The notes under the pieces: model-generated
Databases searched by the model: none
The model's input: the letters and a program-made list of their open reading frames with translations, nothing else
Told to the model about the DNA's origin: nothing
Part shown: piece by piece, positions 1-7,929 of the stretch
How the letters are laid out: each line of letters starts with the position of its first letter
Numbering within the stretch: the first letter of the stretch is position 1
Source: Dermabacter vaginalis
Lineage (GTDB): Bacteria > Actinomycetota > Actinomycetes > Actinomycetales > Dermabacteraceae
Assembly: GCF_001678905.1 (NCBI RefSeq)
Contig: NZ_CP012117.1
Location: 1,364,001 to 1,428,000 of the forward strand
Length of the DNA: 64,000 nucleotides
Direction of reading: 5' to 3'
Program-made: the position numbers and the translations under genes

Positions 1-406
1 CTGGGCAGGGCGACTCGAGTAGCAGCCGCTTGACGGTTTGGCCAAGCATGAGCCGACCTACCGGCGCGCTGTGTCGAAGGCCAATCACGATGAGGCTCGC
101 CTTTTCTTCCCGCACGACGCGCAAGAGAAAATCACCGATATCGCGCGAGCTTTCCAACCCAGCCTCACGCACGCGAACCTCGAGAGTCTCAAGGTAGGCC
201 CGCTCTTCATGGCTCATGTCCGCGGACACGCGCTTGATCGCTTCGTTGACTTCCTCTGCATCGGCGGATCGGGAGCCCTCAAGCGGATCGGAATAGGGGA
301 AGGACGCAACGAGCAGCTCGCGGTCGGTCATGGCAACATCGCGAATGGCCGCAGCGAGCGCGGCATCTCCCTGCGAGGTCGAGGCGTAGGCGGCAACGAC
401 AACCAT
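1..406 (-). CDS. Universal stress protein (UspA family), C-terminus cut by window edge
   Basis: The minus-strand frame is open from ATG at 406 to the left edge; 135 codons are visible and no stop is reached. The protein begins MVVVAAYASTSQGDAALAAA and later carries SLIVIGLRHSAPVGRLMLGQ, which corresponds to the nucleotide-loop region of Usp domains (G-2x-G-9x-G type: glycines in IGLR, PVG and LGQ). The Shine-Dalgarno GAAAGGAC sits 4-5 nt before the ATG. Usp proteins are cytoplasmic, often ATP-binding, and are induced under stress or hypoxia; substrate unknown. A TAGACT hexamer at 478-483 (minus strand) is a possible -10. Only the last few residues are likely to be missing. Confidence 0.8.
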   Translation of the reverse strand, partial: MVVVAAYASTSQGDAALAAAIRDVAMTDRELLVASFPYSDPLEGSRSADAEEVNEAIKRVSADMSHEERAYLETLEVRVREAGLESSRDIGDFLLRVVREEKASLIVIGLRHSAPVGRLMLGQTVKRLLLESPCP

Positions 407-563
407 GACGGTCCTTTCGACGGGCAGCGTGTGCTGCGCAGACGGTGCGCGTGTGGCGCTCAACGATCGTGCGTTCAAGTCTAATCGCTGCGCCCGTGCA
501 GCGTCACGTGCCCCTTTCCTACCCCACGTGTGCGTGTGCCTGTCCGTCGCACGGCGCCCTCCT

Positions 564-1796
564 TCACCTGCTCGGGGGAGCGTATGCCTCCTCAAGCCAC
601 AGTGGGCTCACTCCACCGGCCCCGAGACCGACGACGAGCTCGGCCATTTCGGACGAGTCCTCCACCGCGATAATGTCGCTCGCAAGCTGATGGGCCTCCC
701 CCATGCGCCCGCTGAACCACAGGAGAAATGCGGCAATCGCCGCCAGGTTGGCGAAGGCAGCACGATAGCGGGCCGAGCAGTCCCACCCGTTCGAGCGCCG
801 CCAAATCTCTGCCAGGGCGTTGATGAGACGGTCGCCCTCTCCACCGGGCATCAGATGTGCTGCGGGGAAAAACTCCGGATCTTCGAAGACGCGTTCGATG
901 GCGTCGGACGGGCTGAGCGGCTCCTCTTCGTCAAGGCCAATCACGCTCGCGATGATGTGGTCGCGGCCCGGTCCTAGCACGGCGAGCGACGCGAGCGTGA
1001 GGACAGCCTCGCGGTAGCGTTCCGCGATGCCGGGGTCCAGCTTCTGCTCTCCCTGGCCGGCGAAGGCATGTGGTGTGAGCAGATCCGCGAGGGCCTCGCG
1101 GCTTTCATACTCGAGGCACCTGAGCGAAGGAAAATCCACGTCGCTATCGCACAGTGGTTTCACCGCAGCAATGAGCGCGTCATGGGAGCTAGGCTTTTCG
1201 ATCTTCGAGCGGAACGGAATTCCGCTCGCCACCACACTCGCCGCAAAGGCGCTCTCTTCGAGCTCCCCGAGATGGGAGACGCGCCAGTACTCGGCATCAA
1301 CGGTTGAGCTGAACGCCCACAGCCCTTCGTAAGCGTGAAGAGCACACGGGATTGTGACCCCGCTCATGAGACACGCCTCGGCAACGAGGTCGCAGAGTGT
1401 AATCAGCTGGCTCGTCTCGGCCATGTCACGCCAGTGACCATCGAAGCACTCGACCCGCGCCCCCGAACACTCGCCACACTCACCGGGGGTTGGGGTGCCC
1501 GTTGCGAGGAGCGCAAGGTGCGTGGCGCCGAGCTCCTGCAGGTTGCGCGCGAGGCGACCAATCTCGCGGGCAAGAAGTTCTGCCTCCGCGCATTCCTCAA
1601 GGCGCATGCGGCTAAGGATCACACCAGAATCGCCGTGAAGGCTCGCCCCGCACCCGAAAATGATGAAAGAAGAGTTGAGGTCGAGGTGGGCGAATTGCAT
1701 GGCGACTGCCGCGAAAACCTCTCGTGCATCGAGGAGATTGACGGTGGGAGCAAGCTCCGTGGATCCTGGCGAAAACTGCTGTGTGTTGTGTGTCAT
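564..1796 (-). CDS. DUF4192 family protein
   Basis: A 410-aa protein of a family confined to Actinomycetota, function unknown. Family-like features are the N-terminal stretch around LNSSFIIFGCGASL, a central region with DLVAEACLMSGV followed by aromatic residues, and a C-terminal helix pair (ANLAAIAAFLLWFSGRMGEA) typical of DUF4192. ATG at 1796 is chosen because GGAGG directly precedes it (very short spacing) and the upstream extension is basic, unlike the family. It is divergent from the polyprenyl synthase gene, with about 160 bp between the starts. No membrane segments or catalytic motifs are recognised. Confidence 0.75.
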   Translation of the reverse strand: MTHNTQQFSPGSTELAPTVNLLDAREVFAAVAMQFAHLDLNSSFIIFGCGASLHGDSGVILSRMRLEECAEAELLAREIGRLARNLQELGATHLALLATGTPTPGECGECSGARVECFDGHWRDMAETSQLITLCDLVAEACLMSGVTIPCALHAYEGLWAFSSTVDAEYWRVSHLGELEESAFAASVVASGIPFRSKIEKPSSHDALIAAVKPLCDSDVDFPSLRCLEYESREALADLLTPHAFAGQGEQKLDPGIAERYREAVLTLASLAVLGPGRDHIIASVIGLDEEEPLSPSDAIERVFEDPEFFPAAHLMPGGEGDRLINALAEIWRRSNGWDCSARYRAAFANLAAIAAFLLWFSGRMGEAHQLASDIIAVEDSSEMAELVVGLGAGGVSPLWLEEAYAPPSR

Positions 1797-1960
1797 GCCT
1801 CCACGATCACCTGCGCAGTCCCCGCATGCGAGCCGCGCTGTCGGATATGGGGAGGCGCCACAGCTGTGGAGCGCGAGCCGCCACGAGTTTTGCTGTGGCA
1901 CGATGGAAAAGCACAGCAGAACGACGAGAAAACAACGCCCCCGCGCCAAGGAGGATCCGC

Positions 1961-3043
1961 GTGCAACACCCCCCTTTCGACGACGTCCGCGAAAGCGTGA
2001 CCGCGATTCTCACGCGTTTCCTTCAAAGTGAACAGGAGAGACTTGCCGCCCTAGCGCCGGAGCCCGCAGCACTCAGCTCCAAGCTCGAAGGATTCCTCGA
2101 AGGCGGCAAGTGCCTACGCCCCATGTTCGTGCGCGCGGGAGCGCTCGCGGCCGCGGGCGACCTCGACGACACGACAGAACACGACATCGCGCAGCTCGGC
2201 GCCGCAGTCGAGCTCGTCCAAGCGGCAGCACTCATCCACGACGACGTCCTCGATCATTCCCCTACGCGCCGGGGCCGCCCCGCGATCCACGTCGCCGCCA
2301 CGGCCCAGCACGAGAAGCACAACCTCAAAGGCAACGCCGAGGACTTCGGGGTGGCGACAGCAGTGATCCTCGGTGACCTCGCACTTTCGCTCGCCCACCA
2401 ACTCGCTTCCTCCGCTTTTGCGGGCGAAGCCGACCGCGCACATTTCCACGCACTGTGCGCGGAAGTCATGGCCGGTCAGTACCTCGATATTCTCAACCAG
2501 GCAGGCGCCATCACCTCCACCGACTCCGCAGCTACTTCCGCACGCCTCGTGACTCGGTGGAAGACAGTTTCCTACACGGTGCACCGGCCCCTCATGATCG
2601 GCACCACCCGATGTGGCGCCTCCCCGGAGCTCCTCACCGCCCTCAGCGACTACGCGCTTCCCGCAGGCGAGGCGTTTCAGCTTCGCGACGATCTCGACGG
2701 AGTATTTGGCGACGAATCTGCGCTCGGCAAATCCACGAGCTCCGACATCCTCGAGGGGAAGCGCACGATGCTCCTCGCTTTCACGGAAGAAGGCTCAACC
2801 GAAGCTGAGCGCCGCGTACTGGCGGCCACCGTGGGCAATCCTCAGGCCACCGCCGAAGAGGTCGCCCATGTGCGCGACATCATGGAATCTACGGGAGCGC
2901 GCGAAAGCGTCGAGGGCCTCATTCGCACCCGGGAAGACAACGCGCGCGATGTCGTTGCCAGGGAACTCTCAACGCTGACATCGAGGAAGGCGTGCGAACT
3001 CCTCGACTCACTCGTGCGACAACTTGCCCGAACGGGACGCTAG
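1961..3043 (+). CDS. Polyprenyl diphosphate synthase (trans-isoprenyl synthase family)
   Basis: Predicted to extend allylic diphosphates with isopentenyl diphosphate, giving the polyprenyl chain of menaquinone or other isoprenoids (cytoplasmic or membrane-peripheral). The 360-aa protein has the first aspartate-rich motif DDVLD at about residues 94-98 (LIHDDVLDHS) and the second in LRDDLDGVFGD, plus GGKCLRP near residue 48 for substrate binding. GTG at 1961 is chosen because a perfect AAGGAGG lies 6 nt upstream. Product chain length cannot be read from sequence. Its stop codon shares the palindrome CTAG with the stop of the convergent Rv2175c-like gene (4-bp overlap). A menaquinone role would suit the two quinol-using respiratory branches in this window. 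Confidence 0.88.
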   Translation: MQHPPFDDVRESVTAILTRFLQSEQERLAALAPEPAALSSKLEGFLEGGKCLRPMFVRAGALAAAGDLDDTTEHDIAQLGAAVELVQAAALIHDDVLDHSPTRRGRPAIHVAATAQHEKHNLKGNAEDFGVATAVILGDLALSLAHQLASSAFAGEADRAHFHALCAEVMAGQYLDILNQAGAITSTDSAATSARLVTRWKTVSYTVHRPLMIGTTRCGASPELLTALSDYALPAGEAFQLRDDLDGVFGDESALGKSTSSDILEGKRTMLLAFTEEGSTEAERRVLAATVGNPQATAEEVAHVRDIMESTGARESVEGLIRTREDNARDVVARELSTLTSRKACELLDSLVRQLARTGR

Positions 3044-3507
3044 AAACCGAGCGACTGCGCGCGCCGACGCACCTCTCCTCGCTGGCCACGACGCAAATGA
3101 TCGATCGGGCGACCAGGCAGGGAATCATCCGAGGTGAAAAGCCACTCGAGGATCTCGGAGTCGGAAAGGTGTTGATCGCACAGCACCATGATCGTGCCAC
3201 GAAGGTGCGCAATGACCTCGCCCTCAAGAAGGAAATCCGCGGGGACAGAGCGGACCTTAGGTGTCCCGCGACGCATTTCAACGAGGTGGTTATCCTCGAT
3301 AAGGCGCTGAACCTTCGTCACGGAAATATCGAGAATCTCGGCAACGTCCGGAAGGGTAAGCCACTGACCGACGAGCGAGTCGAGGCGGGAAATGTCGTCT
3401 TCTGAGATATTCACCCCTTCAGCATATTCCAGGGTGTCGCGCGCGGGCACGCGAGAGGGGCGCGCATAGACTTGCGGCGTGAGTACCGAGTCTTCTTCCC
3501 CAGACAT
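3040..3507 (-). CDS. Rv2175c-like DNA-binding regulator (winged HTH)
   Basis: A 155-aa homologue of Mycobacterium Rv2175c, a DNA-binding protein known as a substrate of the kinase PknL. Visible features are an HTH (LTLPDVAEILDISVTKVQRLIEDNHLV written in two parts: LTLPDVAEILDISVTK then VQRLIEDNHLV), a central strand PKVRSVPADFLL, and the conserved ILEWLFTSDDSLPGRPIDHL end. An SD-like GGACGAGG precedes ATG 3507. The first 29 bp overlap the start of the divergent PASTA kinase gene, matching the Rv2175c-pknL pairing, so phosphorylation by that kinase is a reasonable inference. Confidence 0.85.
   Translation of the reverse strand: MSGEEDSVLTPQVYARPSRVPARDTLEYAEGVNISEDDISRLDSLVGQWLTLPDVAEILDISVTKVQRLIEDNHLVEMRRGTPKVRSVPADFLLEGEVIAHLRGTIMVLCDQHLSDSEILEWLFTSDDSLPGRPIDHLRRGQRGEVRRRAQSLGF
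3467..3472 (+). promoter_or_regulatory. Candidate -10 (TAGACT) for leaderless kinase transcript
   Basis: TAGACT lies 6 nt before GTG 3479 and no Shine-Dalgarno is present, the layout expected when transcription starts at the start codon. The hexamer is inside the coding sequence of the opposite-strand regulator. No convincing -35 is seen. Confidence 0.45.
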
Positions 3508-5590
3508 CGGCCTCGTCCTTAGCGATCGCTATCGCATCGAGCACTTGATTGCGCGTGGCGGCATGGCCACGGTCTATCGAGGCTTCGACGAGCGCCTGCA
3601 TCGCCCCGTCGCGCTCAAAATCATGCACCCGCATCTCGCGGATAACCCCGAGTTCATCTCGCGTTTCTCACGCGAAGCGCGAAGTGCCGCTCGACTCACC
3701 CACCCTCATGTCGTGAACGTCTACGACCAGGGCGAGGACCAGGGGTGCGTGTACCTCGCGATGCAACTCGTTGAAGGCGAAACCCTTCGCGACGAACTCC
3801 GACGTGAAAAAACCCTCACGCTCAAGCGTGCTCTGCGTGTGGGCCGCGACGTGCTTGCCGCTCTCGACGCCGCCCACCGCTCAGGCATCATCCACCGCGA
3901 TATCAAGCCGGAAAACGTGCTCGTGAACGCCGAGCGCGACATCCTCGTCGCTGATTTCGGCCTCGCGCGCGCCGTAGGTTCCGCGACAACCTCCGCGACG
4001 GGCACGATGCTCGGCACGGTCGCCTACGTGAGCCCAGAGGTCGTCACGCGCGGCGTCAGCGACGCGCGCAGCGACCTGTACTCATGGGGCATCATGATGT
4101 TCGAGATGCTCGTGGGCCGCACGCCTTTCCAGGGCGACTCGGCGGTGCACATCGCTTACCAGCACGCGCACGAAGACATCCCCGCTCCCTCGCAGTTCGC
4201 GCCGGGCGTCCCCGCCTCCGTCGATTCGATCATCACGTGGGCAGCCTCGCGCCTTCCCGCCTCACGCCCGACACGTGCACACGAAGTTCTCCTTGCCCTC
4301 GACGACATCCTCGATACGCTGAGCGCCACCGAGCTCGCGTATCGCGCGCAGCCCGCGGTCGAAGCAGCCGCAGACGACGCCACGGCTAATGTTCCTCGAC
4401 TTACGCGCCAGATTCCCCCCGACGCCAAGCGCGCCGCGGCCCCCTCGTCACCAGCATCACCACCGTCGCCTTCGCACGCGTCACGGGGTGGTGCGTCGCA
4501 AGCGGAATGGTTCTGGGAGAAGGGTACCTCCAGTCCCTTAGGCAACGGTGCTTCGGGCAGCACGGGCGCGACCGCACGCAAGAGTTTCACTCCGAGCGAG
4601 AAACCGTCGAACCCTACTGATCCCGATGAAAGTATCCGCGAAGTGGCTCTCACGGGCCCCCACCGTTCACGAGGCGCCCATACCCGCGATTCGCATCCTT
4701 CGCCTCTCCTTAGCGCTCTCGCGATTGTGAGCATCCTCGCGCTCCTCGCGGCTTCGATTTTCGGGGCGCTGCGCTGGTACGACACCGAGGGTCCGGGCGG
4801 TATGCGGACCGTTCCGCTCGTTGCGGGCGCTCCCCTCAGCGATGCCGAGGCTGCGCTCCAGGCGGAGGACCTCGACGTCACGACCGCCAAGGCCTATAGC
4901 AACGACGTCCCCGTGGGGCGCGTGATCTCCTCCGACCCCGCAACAGGGGCCGAAGTGCACAAAGGCACGCTCGTGCGTCTTACGCTCTCGCTGGGCCAAG
5001 AACTATTCGATGTGCCGCAGGTGCAGGGACAGCCAATTTCCGACGCCACCTCGGCCCTGGCAGACGCAGGATTCGAGAGCACCGAAACCCGCGCATATTC
5101 CTCGGATGTACCGAAAGATTCCGTGATCAGCCAGGAGCCCGCCGACACATCGCTGCCCCACGGAGCGACCATCACGCTTACCGTCAGCGACGGCCCCGAG
5201 CCCGTTGAGGTACCGAGCGTCGCGGGAAGCGAACGCAAAGCCGCCATCAAAGCACTCGAAGACGCGGGGCTCGTCGCGAAAGTCACCGAGCAGTACAACT
5301 CGAAAGTGCCGGCGGGGCAAGTCATCTCCCAGGACCCGGCGGGGGCCACTTCCGCGCTTCCCGGTAGCGAGGTGAAGGTTTCGATCTCGCTTGGCCCGAA
5401 CCTCGTGGACGTGCCCGACGTTTTCCGCAAGAGTGAAGCGGATGCCCGTGCGGCGCTCGAGGGGGCCGGCCTCAAGGTCGAGGTCGTGTACGAGCGCGGA
5501 ACCCCCGTGTTCGATCTCGTGTCGCAACAGTCCCAGCCGGGCGGCACGAAGGTGCCACGCGGCTCGACCGTCACGATTACGGTCTACTAA
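3479..5590 (+). CDS. Membrane Ser/Thr protein kinase with four PASTA domains (PknB/PknL type)
   Basis: A 703-aa transmembrane kinase. The cytoplasmic kinase domain spans about residues 15-285: glycine loop GGMATVYRG, ATP-binding Lys47 (VALKIM), catalytic HRD 139-141 followed by IKPEN, and DFG 159-161. A Pro/Ser/Ala-rich juxtamembrane linker follows, then one membrane helix (LLSALAIVSILALLAASIFG, around residue 415). Four PASTA repeats of about 65 residues run to the C-terminus. PASTA domains bind muropeptides or lipid II, so the kinase probably couples wall state to growth or division. GTG 3479 is the only start codon upstream of the glycine loop. It overlaps the divergent Rv2175c-like gene, its likely substrate. 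No terminator separates it from the convergent DAHP synthase gene (6-bp gap). Confidence 0.93.
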   Translation: MSTESSSPDIGLVLSDRYRIEHLIARGGMATVYRGFDERLHRPVALKIMHPHLADNPEFISRFSREARSAARLTHPHVVNVYDQGEDQGCVYLAMQLVEGETLRDELRREKTLTLKRALRVGRDVLAALDAAHRSGIIHRDIKPENVLVNAERDILVADFGLARAVGSATTSATGTMLGTVAYVSPEVVTRGVSDARSDLYSWGIMMFEMLVGRTPFQGDSAVHIAYQHAHEDIPAPSQFAPGVPASVDSIITWAASRLPASRPTRAHEVLLALDDILDTLSATELAYRAQPAVEAAADDATANVPRLTRQIPPDAKRAAAPSSPASPPSPSHASRGGASQAEWFWEKGTSSPLGNGASGSTGATARKSFTPSEKPSNPTDPDESIREVALTGPHRSRGAHTRDSHPSPLLSALAIVSILALLAASIFGALRWYDTEGPGGMRTVPLVAGAPLSDAEAALQAEDLDVTTAKAYSNDVPVGRVISSDPATGAEVHKGTLVRLTLSLGQELFDVPQVQGQPISDATSALADAGFESTETRAYSSDVPKDSVISQEPADTSLPHGATITLTVSDGPEPVEVPSVAGSERKAAIKALEDAGLVAKVTEQYNSKVPAGQVISQDPAGATSALPGSEVKVSISLGPNLVDVPDVFRKSEADARAALEGAGLKVEVVYERGTPVFDLVSQQSQPGGTKVPRGSTVTITVY

Positions 5591-5596
5591 AGCCGA

Positions 5597-6997
5597 TTAG
5601 CTCGGGCGGTTGCCAAGCATATCGGCGACGAGGAACGCGAGCTCAAGCGACTGCGAGTGGTTGAGACGGGGATCCACGAGAGTCTCGTAGCGATGCTGCA
5701 GCCCCTCTTCATCAAGCTCGCCTGAGCCACCGAGAACCTCGGTGACATCATCGCCCGTAAGCTCCATGTGAAGCCCGGCGGGTACGGTTCCGACCTCCCA
5801 GTGCGCTTCGAAGAAGCCCCGCACCTCGTCCATGATGTCGTCGAAGCGGCGAGTCTTGTAACCGTTCGAGCTCGTGATGGTGTTGCCGTGCATCGGGTCG
5901 GTTACCCAGACGGCCTCGATTCCCTCGCTCTTTGCGGCCTCGAGGAGCACGGGAAGCTTCTCGCGCACGTGTGCGGCACCCATGCGGCTCACGAAGGTGA
6001 GGCGGCCTGCCTCGCGCTCGGGGTCAAGAACATCGGCGAGGCGGAGCATATCTTCGACACTTGCGTTCGGGCCGAGCTTCACCCCAATCGGATTGCGCAG
6101 TTGCGACATGAAGTGCACGTGCGCGCCATCGAGCTGACGTGTACGTTCCCCAATCCAGAGGAAGTGCCCCGAGCAGCCGTAAATCTCCCCCGTGCGCGAA
6201 TCAACGCGCGCAAGTGCTTCTTCGTAATCCAAAAGAAGCGCCTCGTGCGAGGAGTAGAACTCGACCATGCGAATGGGATCGAAGTCCACGCCGATCGCCT
6301 CCATGAAGCGCACGGCACGCTCGATGTCGTCCGCGACGCGCACGTACTTCGAGTAGGCGTCGGACTCCACGAAGCCCTTGTTCCAGGCCTGCACCTGCCT
6401 GAGGTCGGCGAAACCGCCTCCCGTGAACGCTCGCAAGAGATTAAGAGTCTGCGAAGCGGTCGTGTACATCTTCCACAGGCGTGAAGGATCCGGCACGCGG
6501 GATTCGGGCGTGAACTCATACCCGTTGACGGCATCGCCGCGGTAGCTCGGGAGGCTCACGCCATCGATCGTCTCGGTATCGCTCGAGCGAGGCTTCGCGA
6601 ACTGTCCCGCCATGCGCCCCATTTTGATTGTGGGCAGGGACGCGCCATAGGTGAGGATCGCTGCCATCTGGAGGATCGTTTGAACCTTGTTCTTGATGCG
6701 ATCTGCGGTCGAATCGGCGAAGGTCTCGGCGCAGTCGCCGCCCTGGAGCAAGAATGCCTCACCACGAGCTGCCTTCGCGAGATGCGTGCGAAGCAGGTCG
6801 ACCTCGCCGGCGAACACGAGTGGTGGCGCTGCGCGAAGCTCATCAAACACCCGCGCGCGCTCCTCCTCATTCGGCCACGTGGGCTGCTGGATGCGCGGAT
6901 ATTCGCGCCACGACGAGAGTGCCTCAAGGTGGGCTGACGATTCGGAGAGCTCAAAGGGGTGGAAGCTCGCGGCAACGTTTCGGTTCTGGTAACTCAC
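5597..6997 (-). CDS. Class II 3-deoxy-7-phosphoheptulonate (DAHP) synthase
   Basis: First shikimate-pathway step: phosphoenolpyruvate + erythrose 4-phosphate to DAHP. The protein is plant/actinobacterial class II, as shown by IQQPTWP near residue 37, FLLQGGDCAETF with metal-ligand Cys at about 89, the aromatic SRVPDPSRLWKMY region, CSGHFLWIGERTRQLDGAH, and the C-terminal VWVTDPMHGNT and ELTGDDVTEVLGGS. Length is 466 aa from GTG 6997, close to the family norm. I prefer this to GTG 7045 because 7045 has no SD, whereas TACTAT ends 6 nt before 6997 (leaderless signature). It lies behind plsC on the same strand but may have its own promoter inside the intervening sequence. Confidence 0.93.
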   Translation of the reverse strand: MSYQNRNVAASFHPFELSESSAHLEALSSWREYPRIQQPTWPNEEERARVFDELRAAPPLVFAGEVDLLRTHLAKAARGEAFLLQGGDCAETFADSTADRIKNKVQTILQMAAILTYGASLPTIKMGRMAGQFAKPRSSDTETIDGVSLPSYRGDAVNGYEFTPESRVPDPSRLWKMYTTASQTLNLLRAFTGGGFADLRQVQAWNKGFVESDAYSKYVRVADDIERAVRFMEAIGVDFDPIRMVEFYSSHEALLLDYEEALARVDSRTGEIYGCSGHFLWIGERTRQLDGAHVHFMSQLRNPIGVKLGPNASVEDMLRLADVLDPEREAGRLTFVSRMGAAHVREKLPVLLEAAKSEGIEAVWVTDPMHGNTITSSNGYKTRRFDDIMDEVRGFFEAHWEVGTVPAGLHMELTGDDVTEVLGGSGELDEEGLQHRYETLVDPRLNHSQSLELAFLVADMLGNRPS

Positions 6998-7003
6998 CCG
7001 GTC

Positions 7004-7009
7004 ATAGTA
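7004..7009 (-). promoter_or_regulatory. Candidate -10 (TACTAT) for leaderless DAHP synthase mRNA
   Basis: On the minus strand TACTAT is followed by 6 nt and then GTG 6997. It is a near-consensus -10, there is no SD, and the spacing fits transcription starting at the start codon. The -35 is unclear. Confidence 0.5.
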
Positions 7010-7055
7010 GGCGAAACCTGCGTGCGGAGCATGTGCAGTCCACACGCGGTCGCGC

Positions 7056-7889
7056 TCAAACGCGCTCGTGCGCCTTCGCGCGCGAAGCCTTGAGGCTCTT
7101 CTTCACCTCGGAAGCGTACTCATCCACGTACTCTTGGCCGGACAAGTCGCGAATCGCCTCCATGAGAATATGCGCAAGGGCACGCAGCTCATCGCGCGAA
7201 GCGGGGGCATTGCTCGACACCCCGCCCCTGAGACGTGTCAACTCAGCGCGCATATCGAGCGTGGGGCCGATCGTCGTGTGCAGCGTCGCCCCTAGTTTCG
7301 GAAGAATGGATTTCTTCGAGCGCTGGGCCTCAAACGCACCAATTTCAGCAACGGGAAGAATAGGCGCCCCGGTCGCGAGCGCGAGACGAATCGCGCCAGT
7401 CTTGCCGCGGTACATGCGACCATCGGGGCTTCTCGTGCCCTCGGGAAAAACCCCGAGTGCGTGCTCGCCTTCAAGCACGGCAATCCCCGCGTTCAGCGCC
7501 GCGCTCGCGCCTGCCTGCCCCGAACGGTCCACGGGGATGACATTGACAGACCGCATGAGCCACGCGAAAAACTTTCCCGGCAGTCCCTTGCCTTTAAAAA
7601 GAGCGTCTTTGCCGAGCCAGTGAATCTCGCGCGGAATCATGCACGGCACAACATAGGTTTCAAACGCGGAGACATGATTGCAGGCCATGATCATTCGCCC
7701 CGAGGACGGAACGTTTTCGAGGCCCGAGACTGTCGGGCGCCACACGATTGTCAGGAGGAATTTCACGATGGGCTGCAAGGCGGAATAGAGATGCACGGGG
7801 ACAACCTTATAGGGCAGCGACCAGCGTGAGAGAACGAACGCGCCACGACGGCCTGCCAAGGAGGCCCAATCCATCGAAGGCGCGTACAC
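7056..7889 (-). CDS. 1-acyl-sn-glycerol-3-phosphate acyltransferase (PlsC family)
   Basis: Predicted membrane-associated acyltransferase making phosphatidic acid from lysophosphatidic acid and acyl-CoA/ACP. The 277-aa protein carries block I as NHVSAFE (H-x4-E, where the family normally has H-x4-D), block III as VFPEGTRSPDG with the EGTR phosphate-binding motif, and block IV hydrophobics around GAPILPVAEIGAF. A hydrophobic stretch (LYSALQPIVKFLLTIVW) near residue 40 may be membrane-embedded. Start is either GTG 7889 or ATG 7874; neither has a strong SD. It is divergent from fadD, whose acyl-CoA product could be its substrate. The Asp-to-Glu change makes full activity uncertain. Confidence 0.85.
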   Translation of the reverse strand: MYAPSMDWASLAGRRGAFVLSRWSLPYKVVPVHLYSALQPIVKFLLTIVWRPTVSGLENVPSSGRMIMACNHVSAFETYVVPCMIPREIHWLGKDALFKGKGLPGKFFAWLMRSVNVIPVDRSGQAGASAALNAGIAVLEGEHALGVFPEGTRSPDGRMYRGKTGAIRLALATGAPILPVAEIGAFEAQRSKKSILPKLGATLHTTIGPTLDMRAELTRLRGGVSSNAPASRDELRALAHILMEAIRDLSGQEYVDEYASEVKKSLKASRAKAHERV

Positions 7890-7929
7890 TCGACTTCAGC
7901 GCCGCCTAGCAGTCAAGGAGCATTCCCCC

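Noticed and set aside
7043-7045. GTG 7045 as the DAHP synthase start
   Set aside because: No SD and adds 16 residues beyond the family norm. GTG 6997 has a near-consensus -10 at leaderless spacing.
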